A stretch of 44,628 nucleotides of DNA from positions 5,995 through 50,622 of the forward strand of contig JAOASJ010000066.1 of assembly GCA_030158725.1 (NCBI GenBank). The letters are read 5' to 3'. Every line of letters starts with the position of its first letter. Within the stretch, counting starts at the first letter, position 1. Below the pieces are notes generated by a model. That model worked only from the letters and a program-made list of their open reading frames with translations. It did no database searches and was not told where the DNA came from. The translations under genes were made by a program, and so were the position numbers. The DNA comes from Bacteroidia bacterium. Lineage in GTDB: Bacteria > Bacteroidota > Bacteroidia > NS11-12g > UBA955. Shown here in pieces: positions 9,276-16,978 of the stretch.

Positions 9276-9851
9276 GTGTTTGAAATAACCCCAAAAGAGC
9301 AATTGCTTAAAAATGTTAGAAAAGGTTTGGTTCAACCTCTATCTAATAAATACCCTTTGTTAAATTTTGACAAGCAATTGGTTAAGACAAATTTAATAAG
9401 AACTGATGAAAGCTTTGTTGCTTCATGGGTGGGAAAAGGTTTTTTCTTTGCTGTTTACAATGGAATCTTTGATTTAATGAATCAATTAAACAATTTACAA
9501 GAGGTATATAATCTTGGAACACTAGCTATAGATGACAAAACATTATGCAGTTTGTTTAAAGAAAATGAAATACAGTTTCTACCACTTGAAGGTATTCAAA
9601 AGACTTTATGCAGTGGATTTTCAAAATTAGAGACCACTAGTGATACCTTATATTTTGGTTCAGAACTCCATCCGATTAAGTACTTTAGCAAATGTGAAAA
9701 TCTTATTTTGTTTGGTAAATCAAGTCAAATCGAATTACCTGACGATAATAAATATTTCACTGAAATTATGCTGAAAAATGATTTGAAAGTTGAATTGCCA
9801 ATTGAATATTTTCAACGTTTTAATTCAGTATTCCTCTTCATTGAAGAATAA
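9276..9851 (+). CDS. Uncharacterised protein, possibly a divergent LUD (LutC-like) protein
   Basis: A 191-residue protein read from a GTG (9276-9278); no nearby ATG is in frame. The opening (EITPKEQLLKNVRKGLVQPL) and the closing hydrophobic strand (VFLFIEE), together with the length, recall LUD-domain proteins of Bacteroidota, which begin with a similar helix and end in VYVFLVDE-like strands. The middle is poorly conserved, so the assignment is tentative and no function is claimed. No signal peptide or membrane span. It is the only plus-strand gene inside the glycan locus, facing away from the ABC flippase and ending 5 bases before the stop of the convergent deacetylase gene. A weak -7-like box TTACTTTG lies at 9239-9246. 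Confidence 0.6.
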   Translation: MFEITPKEQLLKNVRKGLVQPLSNKYPLLNFDKQLVKTNLIRTDESFVASWVGKGFFFAVYNGIFDLMNQLNNLQEVYNLGTLAIDDKTLCSLFKENEIQFLPLEGIQKTLCSGFSKLETTSDTLYFGSELHPIKYFSKCENLILFGKSSQIELPDDNKYFTEIMLKNDLKVELPIEYFQRFNSVFLFIEE

Positions 9852-9856
9852 ATCAA

Positions 9857-10792
9857 CTATTCTCTAATTTGACCAAACTTAAATTGATTGCAATCATAGC
9901 GGGGTAGTTCTTGCTTATGATTCAGTAAATCTGATTGAACGATATCTCTATGTTCCACATTAAATGAAAACAAACAATCATTTTCATTTAAAACATTCAC
10001 TGTATCTTGATTAAAAGAGTGAAATCCGCCATATGGATAACAAAATGTTTTATAAGGTAAACCTTTACAAGTTTGTTCTAAAAAACTAAAAGAATTTATA
10101 ATTTCTTTGGTTTGATCAACCCTATTTAATTTAGATAATACAGGATGACTAGCTGTATGACTACCTATGGTCATTCCATTTTCTTGCATTTCTAAAATTT
10201 GTTCTTCGGTAATATAAAACTTACTTCTTTGTCTATTTTGCTCAGGGATGAATTTCTCCATCAACTGATCAATTATAGTTTCTCTAAATTCATAACTAAT
10301 AAAGTAATTAAGTATACGCTTTACTAAGTTGGTATAAGAATCGTTTTTTTGTGTATTGTAGGTTAGTGTTTTAAATTCTATTTTTGAGGCATCAGTGCAC
10401 ATTTCATCCGTTACCAGATTTATCAATTCATTATAAATTAATTGACTTTCAACCATTCCAAGTAAAATATGTATTCTGTGTACATCAAGAATTTTATCAG
10501 ACGAGTACATTAATGTTGGCACATAAAAGATGCCCCATAAATTCCTTCTTTTTAATTCTTTATAAACAAAATCATAATGACAAGAAAGCGCATCATCAAA
10601 CGTTAACACAACTCCCTTTACAGCTTCTCCAGTTCGCAAAGAATTAATAAATTCATCTTGATTTATTATACCGTAAGTATTCTCAAAATAATCCAATTGA
10701 AGTTTAAAATCATCAAAGTGCAAATGTTTTAAAAACGGTAAATTAGCGTCACTTGGTCGCACATAATGGTACATGATAGCCTTCATACTCAT
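9857..10792 (-). CDS. Polysaccharide deacetylase, NodB-homology (CE4) family
   Basis: A 311-residue protein with the CE4 motifs: LTFDDA with the catalytic/metal Asp pair at about 66-67, the zinc-binding SHTASHP (His212, His216) and the YPYGG block near residue 250. The family removes N- or O-acetyl groups from sugars. The insert between the first and second motif (residues about 95-200) is long and helical. No signal peptide is visible, so it is probably cytoplasmic and acts on a precursor or nucleotide sugar; this is inference. Its ATG overlaps the stop of the formyltransferase gene (ATGA at 10789-10792), which makes the two genes a coupled pair. Confidence 0.88.
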   Translation of the reverse strand: MSMKAIMYHYVRPSDANLPFLKHLHFDDFKLQLDYFENTYGIINQDEFINSLRTGEAVKGVVLTFDDALSCHYDFVYKELKRRNLWGIFYVPTLMYSSDKILDVHRIHILLGMVESQLIYNELINLVTDEMCTDASKIEFKTLTYNTQKNDSYTNLVKRILNYFISYEFRETIIDQLMEKFIPEQNRQRSKFYITEEQILEMQENGMTIGSHTASHPVLSKLNRVDQTKEIINSFSFLEQTCKGLPYKTFCYPYGGFHSFNQDTVNVLNENDCLFSFNVEHRDIVQSDLLNHKQELPRYDCNQFKFGQIRE

Positions 10793-11634
10793 AATTCAAT
10801 TCCTGGATTATTGATTATACTTACTTGGCTGGTCAATTGATTTGAACTCTTTAAAAAATTAGAAATTAAATCATTCTTAAAGTTTTCATACATAGTGGCT
10901 AAAGATTGCTCATTAAAATCTGTTTTTTTATAATACTTCACTGATTCCTTTGGAAATGGAATTTGAGGCATTTTTTGCAAGTTGTCAAATTGATTTATTA
11001 ATTTTATACAAACTTCACTCATATCCACTATGAGGCGATTGCCAATCTGGTGAATGTTATCATTTGGATAAATTCTTGGTCGAATTTGATGGATTATTTC
11101 TCCAGTATCTATGCCCTTGTCGATATACATATAAGTAACCCCAACATACTCCAATTCATTATTTACAAAAGGCCAAAAATTAGTTCCACTTCCCCTGTAA
11201 TAAGGCGATAATCCAAGGTGGATATTTATAAATCGCCCATTGAAAAAACTTAATAAAGGTTCTCTAATAATTGAACATCCATAAGATATAATTAAGTCTG
11301 GATTTAGTTCCATCAATTCTTTTACTATAGGTTCAGAATTAATCTCATTTTTTTTGATATAACTTGGATTTGATAGGTCGACAACTTTATCACAAAATGA
11401 TTTAAAAAAATCAATTTCAGTTTGAGTTCTCATTGCGATATGATCCATTCTAGAAGAATTATCATCTGAGGACTCAACAACCTTTTTTAAAGAGTCGCCT
11501 TCTGATTCACAATAAGATTTCAATACTTGTATATTGTCGTCTAGTGCTATATTTTTTCTAAAAAATATATGCCTTAGCTCATTTCCAGTAATAACTACAA
11601 TTTTCTTTTTTTCCATTTTTCTTAAACCCATCAA
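10789..11634 (-). CDS. Formyltransferase-fold enzyme, probable sugar N-formyltransferase
   Basis: A 281-residue protein with a Formyl_trans_N domain. The catalytic Asn-His-Asp triad is visible as INIHLG (Asn137, His139) and GIDTGEI (Asp176), and YYRGSGTNFWPF stands where methionyl-tRNA formyltransferase has its YRG block. It lacks the full C-terminal tRNA-binding domain of Fmt and sits with glycan genes, so N-formylation of an amino sugar (as in WbkC/VioF-type enzymes) is more likely than tRNA formylation. Starts at 11634, 11631 or 11616 are all ATG. A TAAATTTG box 16 bases upstream favours the first ones. It overlaps the deacetylase gene by 4 bases. Confidence 0.8.
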   Translation of the reverse strand: MMGLRKMEKKKIVVITGNELRHIFFRKNIALDDNIQVLKSYCESEGDSLKKVVESSDDNSSRMDHIAMRTQTEIDFFKSFCDKVVDLSNPSYIKKNEINSEPIVKELMELNPDLIISYGCSIIREPLLSFFNGRFINIHLGLSPYYRGSGTNFWPFVNNELEYVGVTYMYIDKGIDTGEIIHQIRPRIYPNDNIHQIGNRLIVDMSEVCIKLINQFDNLQKMPQIPFPKESVKYYKKTDFNEQSLATMYENFKNDLISNFLKSSNQLTSQVSIINNPGIEL

Positions 11635-11650
11635 TAGAGTTGAGAGGATA

Positions 11651-11658
11651 CAAATTTA
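11651..11658 (-). promoter_or_regulatory. -7 promoter box TAAATTTG for the formyltransferase-deacetylase pair
   Basis: An exact match on the minus strand to the Bacteroidota -7 consensus TAnnTTTG, ending 16 bases before the ATG at 11634. No clear TTG at the -33 position was found. Confidence 0.55.
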
Positions 11659-11794
11659 TTTTAAAATTGTATTTAACCACTATTTTTTTTCTAAATTAGA
11701 GGAGCTGAGAATAGATTTTTATGATATTCATCATTTTCGGGTGATACCGTGTTTTTTAGTGATTCACATCATTTTTTAAAGAAGTAAGGCAAGT

Positions 11795-11802
11795 TATTCT
11801 TG
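11795..11802 (+). promoter_or_regulatory. Probable -7 box TATTCTTG for hmgA-hpd, overlapping a small inverted repeat
   Basis: One mismatch to TAnnTTTG, ending 17 bases before the hmgA ATG. The box lies within GCAAG-TTATT-CTTGC (11789-11803), a 5-base inverted repeat that could be an operator overlapping the promoter; the repeat is short, so this is tentative. Confidence 0.35.
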
Positions 11803-11819
11803 CGTAAATTTTTTAAATT

Positions 11820-12986
11820 ATGCCATTATACCGTCAAGTAGGGAAGATTCCTCATAAAAGACACACAGTTTTTCGCCGTCCAGATGGACAATTATACCAT
11901 GAAGAACTTTTTGGAACGGAAGGTTTTGGAGGAATTTCTTCTTTAGTTTACCATCTTTATCCTCCAACCCTTGTAAAAGAATTTGGAGAACCATATAGCG
12001 TTAGGCCAGAAATTGCAGTAGAAGAGAATTTAAGGGCACGCAGTTTTACTGGATTCGATTTAAAACCTGAAGATGATTATGTAAAAAGTCGTACAGTACT
12101 TTTTGTAAATGATGATTTACACATTGGATTAGCGGCACCTAAATATGGAACCAAAGGATATTTTTTCAAAAATGCTGATGCTGATGAAATGCTATTCGTT
12201 CATAAAGGTGAAGGTTTGTTAAAAACCATGTATGGTAATATTCCTTTCAAATATGGCGATTATATTATTATTCCTAGAGGAACAGTATATATGATTGAAT
12301 TTGAATCTGAAGACAATAAAATACTGTTCGTTGAATCTTTTAGTCCGATTGAAACCCCGGCTAGATATAGAAATCAATACGGTCAATTCATGGAAAACGC
12401 CCCTTTTTGTGAACGCGATTTGAAATTACCTGAAAACCTTGAAACCCATGATGAGCAAGGAGAATTTAAAATATTAATTAAAAAAAGAGGCATTATTCAT
12501 CCTTATGTTTATTTAAATCATCCTTTTGATGTTGTTGGTTATGATGGATGTTCATACCCTTATGCAATGTCAATTTTTGATTTTGAACCAATAACGGGTA
12601 GAATTCATATGCCACCTCCAATTCACCAACATTTCCAAGCCAGTCAATTTGTGGTTTGTTCTTTTGTTCCACGTTTATATGATTACCACCCAGATGCAAT
12701 ACCTGCGCCATACCATCACAGTAATGTAGACAGCGATGAATTATTGTATTATGTTGATGGAGATTTTATGAGCAGAAACAATATACAAAAAGGTCAAATT
12801 ACTCTACATCCAGGAGGTTTACCACACGGTCCACATCCAGGAGCAATTGAAAGAAGTATTGGTAAAAAAGAAACCCATGAACTAGCAGTAATGATTGATC
12901 CTTTTAGACCAGTAAAAATTACCAAAGCCGCTTTGGGTATTGAATTACCTGATTATTATCTATCTTGGTTAGAAGAAAAAAAATAA
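11820..12986 (+). CDS. hmgA: Homogentisate 1,2-dioxygenase
   Basis: A 388-residue cupin-type dioxygenase that opens the ring of homogentisate to maleylacetoacetate in phenylalanine/tyrosine breakdown. RPEIAVEENLRARSFTG (62-78) and the C-terminal metal region are recognisable: PAPYHHSNVDSDELLYYVDG (about 296-314, candidate His and Glu iron ligands) and HPGGLPHGPHPG (330-341, His336). It is shorter than the roughly 440-residue human and Pseudomonas enzymes and belongs to the compact bacterial branch, for which the exact substrate has been less studied. hpd, the enzyme that makes homogentisate, follows after 13 bases, which strongly supports the assignment. Confidence 0.88.
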   Translation: MPLYRQVGKIPHKRHTVFRRPDGQLYHEELFGTEGFGGISSLVYHLYPPTLVKEFGEPYSVRPEIAVEENLRARSFTGFDLKPEDDYVKSRTVLFVNDDLHIGLAAPKYGTKGYFFKNADADEMLFVHKGEGLLKTMYGNIPFKYGDYIIIPRGTVYMIEFESEDNKILFVESFSPIETPARYRNQYGQFMENAPFCERDLKLPENLETHDEQGEFKILIKKRGIIHPYVYLNHPFDVVGYDGCSYPYAMSIFDFEPITGRIHMPPPIHQHFQASQFVVCSFVPRLYDYHPDAIPAPYHHSNVDSDELLYYVDGDFMSRNNIQKGQITLHPGGLPHGPHPGAIERSIGKKETHELAVMIDPFRPVKITKAALGIELPDYYLSWLEEKK

Positions 12987-12999
12987 AAATAATATTGAT

Positions 13000-14160
13000 A
13001 TGAACACAACAGATTTAACACAAGTTAAGAATTATAACTATTCTGAAACTGAAAAAATATTTGATAAAGCACAAGATTTCTTACCTATAAATGGAACCGA
13101 TTATGTAGAATTTTATGTTGGAAATGCAAAACAAGCTGCGCATTTTTATAAAACAGCATTGGGTTTTCAAGATTTAGCCTATTCCGGGTTAGAAACAGGT
13201 GTTAGAGACAAGACTTCTTATGTTTTACAACAAGGTAAAATTAAACTTGTTTTAACCAGTCCATTTGACAACGATAGTGACATCAGTGAACATTTAAAAA
13301 AACACGGTGACGGGGTTAAAGTAATTGCATTATGGGTAAATGATGCTTACGATGCTTACGAGCAAACCGTTTCCCGTGGAGCAAAATCTTATTTAAAACC
13401 TGAAACAATTAAAGACGAGCATGGTGAAATAAGAAGAGCGGGTATTCACACTTATGGGGATACCATACATATGTTCATAGAAAGGAAAAATTACAATGGT
13501 GTTTTTCTTCCAGGTTTTGAAAAACTTAAAACAGAATATAATCCAATACCTACAGGTTTAAAATATATTGACCATATGGTTGGTAATGTGGAATTAGGCG
13601 AAATGGATATTTGGGCTAATTTTTATGCCAATACTCTTGGTTTTGCAAATTTGGTGACTTTTGATGATAAAGACATTTCAACTGAATACACTGCTTTGAT
13701 GAGTAAGGTTATGACAAATGGAAATGGATATATTAAATTTCCAATAAATGAACCAGCGATCGGCAAAAAGAAATCACAAGTTCAAGAATATTTAGATTTC
13801 TATCATGGACCTGGTTGTCAGCATATAGCTGTTGCTACAGATGATATAGTTTTTACAATTTCTGAAATGAAAAAACGTGGGGTCGAATTTTTGTACGTAC
13901 CAGGCACATACTATGATACAGTTAAAGAACGTGTAGGTATAATCGAAGAAGACTTAGAAGAACTTAAAAAATGGGGAATCATGGTTGACCGTGATGAAGA
14001 AGGATATTTGCTTCAGATATTTACTAAACCTGTTGAAGATAGACCAACCTTGTTTTTTGAAATTATACAACGAAAAGGAGCAAAATCATTTGGCAAAGGA
14101 AATTTCCAGGCCCTTTTCGAGAGTATAGAAGCAGAACAGGCGCGAAGAGGCACCTTGTAA
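13000..14160 (+). CDS. hpd: 4-hydroxyphenylpyruvate dioxygenase
   Basis: A 386-residue Fe(II) enzyme converting 4-hydroxyphenylpyruvate to homogentisate. Two vicinal-oxygen-chelate halves are visible: YVEFYVGNAKQAAHFYKTA (35-53) and YIDHMVGNV (189-197). The 2-His-1-Glu iron triad is complete: His192, His275 in GCQHIAVATDDI, and Glu354 in LFFEIIQRKG. The family C-terminal helix, with GKGNFQALFESIEAEQARRG, closes the protein. It is co-transcribed with hmgA upstream, so the cell can take tyrosine-derived hydroxyphenylpyruvate to maleylacetoacetate; the later steps are not in this window. Confidence 0.96.
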   Translation: MNTTDLTQVKNYNYSETEKIFDKAQDFLPINGTDYVEFYVGNAKQAAHFYKTALGFQDLAYSGLETGVRDKTSYVLQQGKIKLVLTSPFDNDSDISEHLKKHGDGVKVIALWVNDAYDAYEQTVSRGAKSYLKPETIKDEHGEIRRAGIHTYGDTIHMFIERKNYNGVFLPGFEKLKTEYNPIPTGLKYIDHMVGNVELGEMDIWANFYANTLGFANLVTFDDKDISTEYTALMSKVMTNGNGYIKFPINEPAIGKKKSQVQEYLDFYHGPGCQHIAVATDDIVFTISEMKKRGVEFLYVPGTYYDTVKERVGIIEEDLEELKKWGIMVDRDEEGYLLQIFTKPVEDRPTLFFEIIQRKGAKSFGKGNFQALFESIEAEQARRGTL

Positions 14161-14230
14161 TTTACTTCATTGATACCGTTACCCAAATTTGAATTGGGAT
14201 GAACAAATTATTCAAACTATATTTGAAGCC

Positions 14231-14238
14231 TAAGTTTG
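14231..14238 (+). promoter_or_regulatory. -7 promoter box TAAGTTTG for tryptophan 2,3-dioxygenase
   Basis: An exact TAnnTTTG match in the 88-base gap after hpd, with its last base 10 bases before the ATG at 14249. It suggests the dioxygenase gene has its own promoter instead of depending on hmgA-hpd transcription. Confidence 0.6.
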
Positions 14239-14248
14239 CGCAATTAAA

Positions 14249-15172
14249 ATGACAGAAAATCAAGAACAACTATTAAAGCGTTTAGAGGAAAAATATCAAG
14301 CAATTGGACAAAATCCTGATACCCATTTGGAGGGTCTAGTTTGGGCGAAACCTATAACCTATTGGGATTATATTCAACCTGAAGCATTATTAAGTTTACA
14401 AATTCAACGCACAACTTTACCTGATGAAATGGTATTTATTATGTACCATCAAATCAACGAATTGTTGTTTAAAATGATTTTATGGGAAATAGATCAGGTT
14501 TGTAGCAAAGACGAAGTTAGCGCTAAGTTTTTTTCGGATAAATTAACACGCATAAGTAGATATTTTGATATGCTTAGTTCTTCTTTTACCATTATGGGTG
14601 ATGGTATGGAAGTTGAGCAATACATGAAATTTAGAAATACTTTAACCCCTGCTTCTGGATTTCAAAGTGCTCAATACAGATTAATAGAATTTGCTTCAAC
14701 TGAAATTATTAATTTAATTGATTTTAGATTTAGAGCAACAATTGACCGCAACACACCTATTGAACATGCTTATGACCACTTGTATTGGCAAGCTGCAGGT
14801 AAAGACCATAAAACTGGCAAGAAAAATACTTTAATTACTTTGTTTGAAGAAAAGTATAAAGATGATTTTTTGCGTAAAATGGAAACTTACAACACCAATA
14901 ATTTATGGACAAAGTTTAAAAGCCTACCTTCAGATATCAAATCTGATGAATCATTAGTAAAAGCCATGAGACATTATGATTATACAGTAAATGTTACATG
15001 GGTTATGGCTCATTATAGTGCCGCTGAAAAGTATCTAGAAAGTGGCCCTAAAAAAGCAGAGGCTACTGGTGGTAGTGATTGGAAAAAATATATGCATCCA
15101 AAATACCAAAGAAGAATATTTTTCCCTGAACTTTGGTCAGCTGAAGAGCTAGAGAAGTGGGGTGAGTTCTAA
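14249..15172 (+). CDS. kynA: Tryptophan 2,3-dioxygenase family protein
   Basis: A 307-residue heme dioxygenase, the first step of tryptophan breakdown to N-formylkynurenine. The family motifs are in order: YHQINELLFKMILWE (66-80), FRNTLTPASGFQSAQYRLIE (128-147, the SGFQS block), the probable proximal heme ligand His255 in WVMAHYSA, and ATGGSDWKKYM (272-282) matching the GTGGSxG substrate loop. It is divergent from the well-studied enzymes in the first helix region, so substrate preference is inferred. It follows the tyrosine-catabolism genes but has its own promoter box. No kynurenine hydrolase or kynurenine formamidase is visible here. Its stop abuts the stop of the convergent lipoprotein gene (TAATTA at 15170-15175). 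Confidence 0.88.
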   Translation: MTENQEQLLKRLEEKYQAIGQNPDTHLEGLVWAKPITYWDYIQPEALLSLQIQRTTLPDEMVFIMYHQINELLFKMILWEIDQVCSKDEVSAKFFSDKLTRISRYFDMLSSSFTIMGDGMEVEQYMKFRNTLTPASGFQSAQYRLIEFASTEIINLIDFRFRATIDRNTPIEHAYDHLYWQAAGKDHKTGKKNTLITLFEEKYKDDFLRKMETYNTNNLWTKFKSLPSDIKSDESLVKAMRHYDYTVNVTWVMAHYSAAEKYLESGPKKAEATGGSDWKKYMHPKYQRRIFFPELWSAEELEKWGEF

Positions 15173-15652
15173 TTATCGTATAATTTTTACTGATTTTTGG
15201 TCTGTAAAAATTACCCCTTTCGAGTTTTTGGCTTCAAGGTTAAAAGTATAAATGGAGTCAAGCATTAAGTAACTGTTATTTATTTGATAATAAGTCTCAC
15301 TAAATTCTTCATTTGAATTTATAAATGAAAATAAAAGTTGATTACCTGGTTTAATGGTATCTATTTGCCTATCGCAGGTTAATTTTATACTTGATTTTAA
15401 AATTGGATTTAATGTTATGTCCATTGCCTTTTCTTTATTGTAGGTTAAACAAAAACCTCTTTTTGACTCGTTTATCTGTTCGATTGTCTTTATTTTAAAC
15501 CAAAAATATGAGGAACCATTAATAGAATGTGTATCTGAAAATTCATGAAAATTAAGTCCTTTTATTTCTCTAGTATCAGCAGGAGCGGTGCACATACATG
15601 AAGAAAAAAAATTTAGCAATACACAAAAAAACAAACTACTTATTAATTTCAT
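15173..15652 (-). CDS. Hypothetical lipoprotein
   Basis: A 159-residue protein of unknown function. The N-terminus is a hydrophobic signal with a lipobox-like FSSC (Cys about 19), followed directly by MC, so a Bacteroidota lipoprotein is likely. The rest is predicted beta-rich, with no motif I recognise. A TAAATTTG box on the minus strand (15657-15664) ends only 4 bases before the ATG, supporting this start and a very short or absent leader. It is convergent with the dioxygenase gene with no bases between the two stop codons. Confidence 0.7.
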   Translation of the reverse strand: MKLISSLFFCVLLNFFSSCMCTAPADTREIKGLNFHEFSDTHSINGSSYFWFKIKTIEQINESKRGFCLTYNKEKAMDITLNPILKSSIKLTCDRQIDTIKPGNQLLFSFINSNEEFSETYYQINNSYLMLDSIYTFNLEAKNSKGVIFTDQKSVKIIR

Positions 15653-15656
15653 TACA

Positions 15657-15664
15657 CAAATTTA
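15657..15664 (-). promoter_or_regulatory. -7 promoter box TAAATTTG for the lipoprotein gene
   Basis: An exact TAnnTTTG match on the minus strand, 4 bases from the ATG at 15652. If transcription starts at the usual distance from the box, the mRNA would be leaderless or nearly so. Confidence 0.6.
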
Positions 15665-15730
15665 AATAATCTAGGTCATAAATGCATGTATCCACATTTT
15701 GTGGTGCATATTCAAGCTTGCTAATAGACT

Positions 15731-15738
15731 TATTTTTG
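15731..15738 (+). promoter_or_regulatory. -7 promoter box TATTTTTG for the M16-ybeY-mnmG operon
   Basis: An exact TAnnTTTG match, ending 4 bases before the GTG taken as start of the first M16 gene. It is the only good box seen ahead of the six coupled genes 15743-23649. No -33 TTG is found at the usual distance. Confidence 0.6.
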
Positions 15739-15742
15739 CAAG

Positions 15743-16978
15743 GTGATATCATATAAAGTTAAACACCTCAACAACGGACTAACATTTATTCATCATTACG
15801 ACCCAAATACTAATCTTTGTGTCAGTAATATATTATACAATGTAGGTGCTAGAGATGAAGATCCTAGTAAGACAGGGTTCGCACATCTTTTTGAACACTT
15901 AATGTTTGGAGGATCTGTGAATATTCCTTCGTTCGATACCCCATTGCAAAAAGCGAGTGGAGAAAACAATGCTTTTACCAGTAATGATATAACCAATTAT
16001 TACATTACCCTACCGTCAGATAATATAGAAACAGCGCTATGGTTAGAGAGTGATCGTATGTTGCGCTTAGATTTTTCAGAAAAATCTTTAAATACACAAA
16101 AAGGAGTCGTTATTGAAGAGTTTAAACAAAGATATTTAAACCATCCATATGGAGATGCCTGGCTTCATTTAAGGCCATTGGCTTACAAAACCCACCCATA
16201 TCAATGGCCAACCATAGGAAAAGAGATTTCTCACATTGAAAACGCAAAATTGGAGGAGGTTATAGCCTTTTTTGAATCTTATTACAATCCAAGCAATGCT
16301 ATAATATGTATAGCCGGTAATATAGAATTTGAAAAAGCATATGAATTAACATTAAAATGGTTTGGAGATATCCCAGCTGGACCGGAAAATAAAAACATAT
16401 ATCCTATTGAAGAAACACCAACAATTAGAGTTGAAAAAACAATAATTAGTGATGTTCCACAAGATTCTATCTACATGGCATTTCAAATGGTAGATAGAAT
16501 GCATCCAATGTATTTTGCATTCGACATGCTATCAGATATATTATCTGGATCAGAATCATCTAGATTCACCAATATACTTGTAAAAGAAAAAGAAATATTC
16601 TCTCATATACATGCGTACATTACTGGAGATATCGACAAAGGCCTATTTGTTGTTGAAGGAAAGCTAAATTCAGGGATAGACTTTGATAGAGCTGAGGCTT
16701 CTGTTTTAGAGATTTTAAATGAGATCTCTGTAAATGGATTAGACCACGAAGAATTAACCAAGGTAAAAAATAAATCACTTACTAGCAACCTATTTGCCAA
16801 AACATCTGTCTTAAATAAAGCAATGGCACTTTGCTATTCATACCGATTGGGGGATGTAGAATTAGTAAACACTGATATTGAAAGAATTAAAAACCTACAA
16901 AAATCAGATATTCAAAATATTTGTAAAGAATATTTATTAAATAATACGCAAGCAGTATTAAAATATAAAACAAAATGA
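15743..16978 (+). CDS. M16-family zinc metallopeptidase, catalytic partner
   Basis: A 411-residue M16 peptidase with the inverted zinc motif HLFEH (48-52) and the third ligand Glu in VVIEEFKQ (Glu126). The start is a GTG at 15743-15745; no ATG precedes the conserved LNNGLTFIHHYDP strand. No signal peptide is visible, so it probably acts in the cytoplasm, unlike many Bacteroidota M16 proteins that are periplasmic. It overlaps the following gene by ATGA (16975-16978). That gene encodes an M16 protein lacking the zinc motif, so the two likely form the usual active/inactive heterodimer that degrades or processes peptides; the substrate is unknown. Confidence 0.92.
   Translation: MISYKVKHLNNGLTFIHHYDPNTNLCVSNILYNVGARDEDPSKTGFAHLFEHLMFGGSVNIPSFDTPLQKASGENNAFTSNDITNYYITLPSDNIETALWLESDRMLRLDFSEKSLNTQKGVVIEEFKQRYLNHPYGDAWLHLRPLAYKTHPYQWPTIGKEISHIENAKLEEVIAFFESYYNPSNAIICIAGNIEFEKAYELTLKWFGDIPAGPENKNIYPIEETPTIRVEKTIISDVPQDSIYMAFQMVDRMHPMYFAFDMLSDILSGSESSRFTNILVKEKEIFSHIHAYITGDIDKGLFVVEGKLNSGIDFDRAEASVLEILNEISVNGLDHEELTKVKNKSLTSNLFAKTSVLNKAMALCYSYRLGDVELVNTDIERIKNLQKSDIQNICKEYLLNNTQAVLKYKTK

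Noticed and set aside
11534-11779. 81-codon plus-strand frame across the formyltransferase start
   Set aside because: It runs antisense to a well-supported coding region and its promoter, with no domain; a shadow frame.
12667-12676. GTTCCACGTT in hmgA resembling half of the parS-like palindrome
   Set aside because: Only one half-site is present; the second arm is absent.
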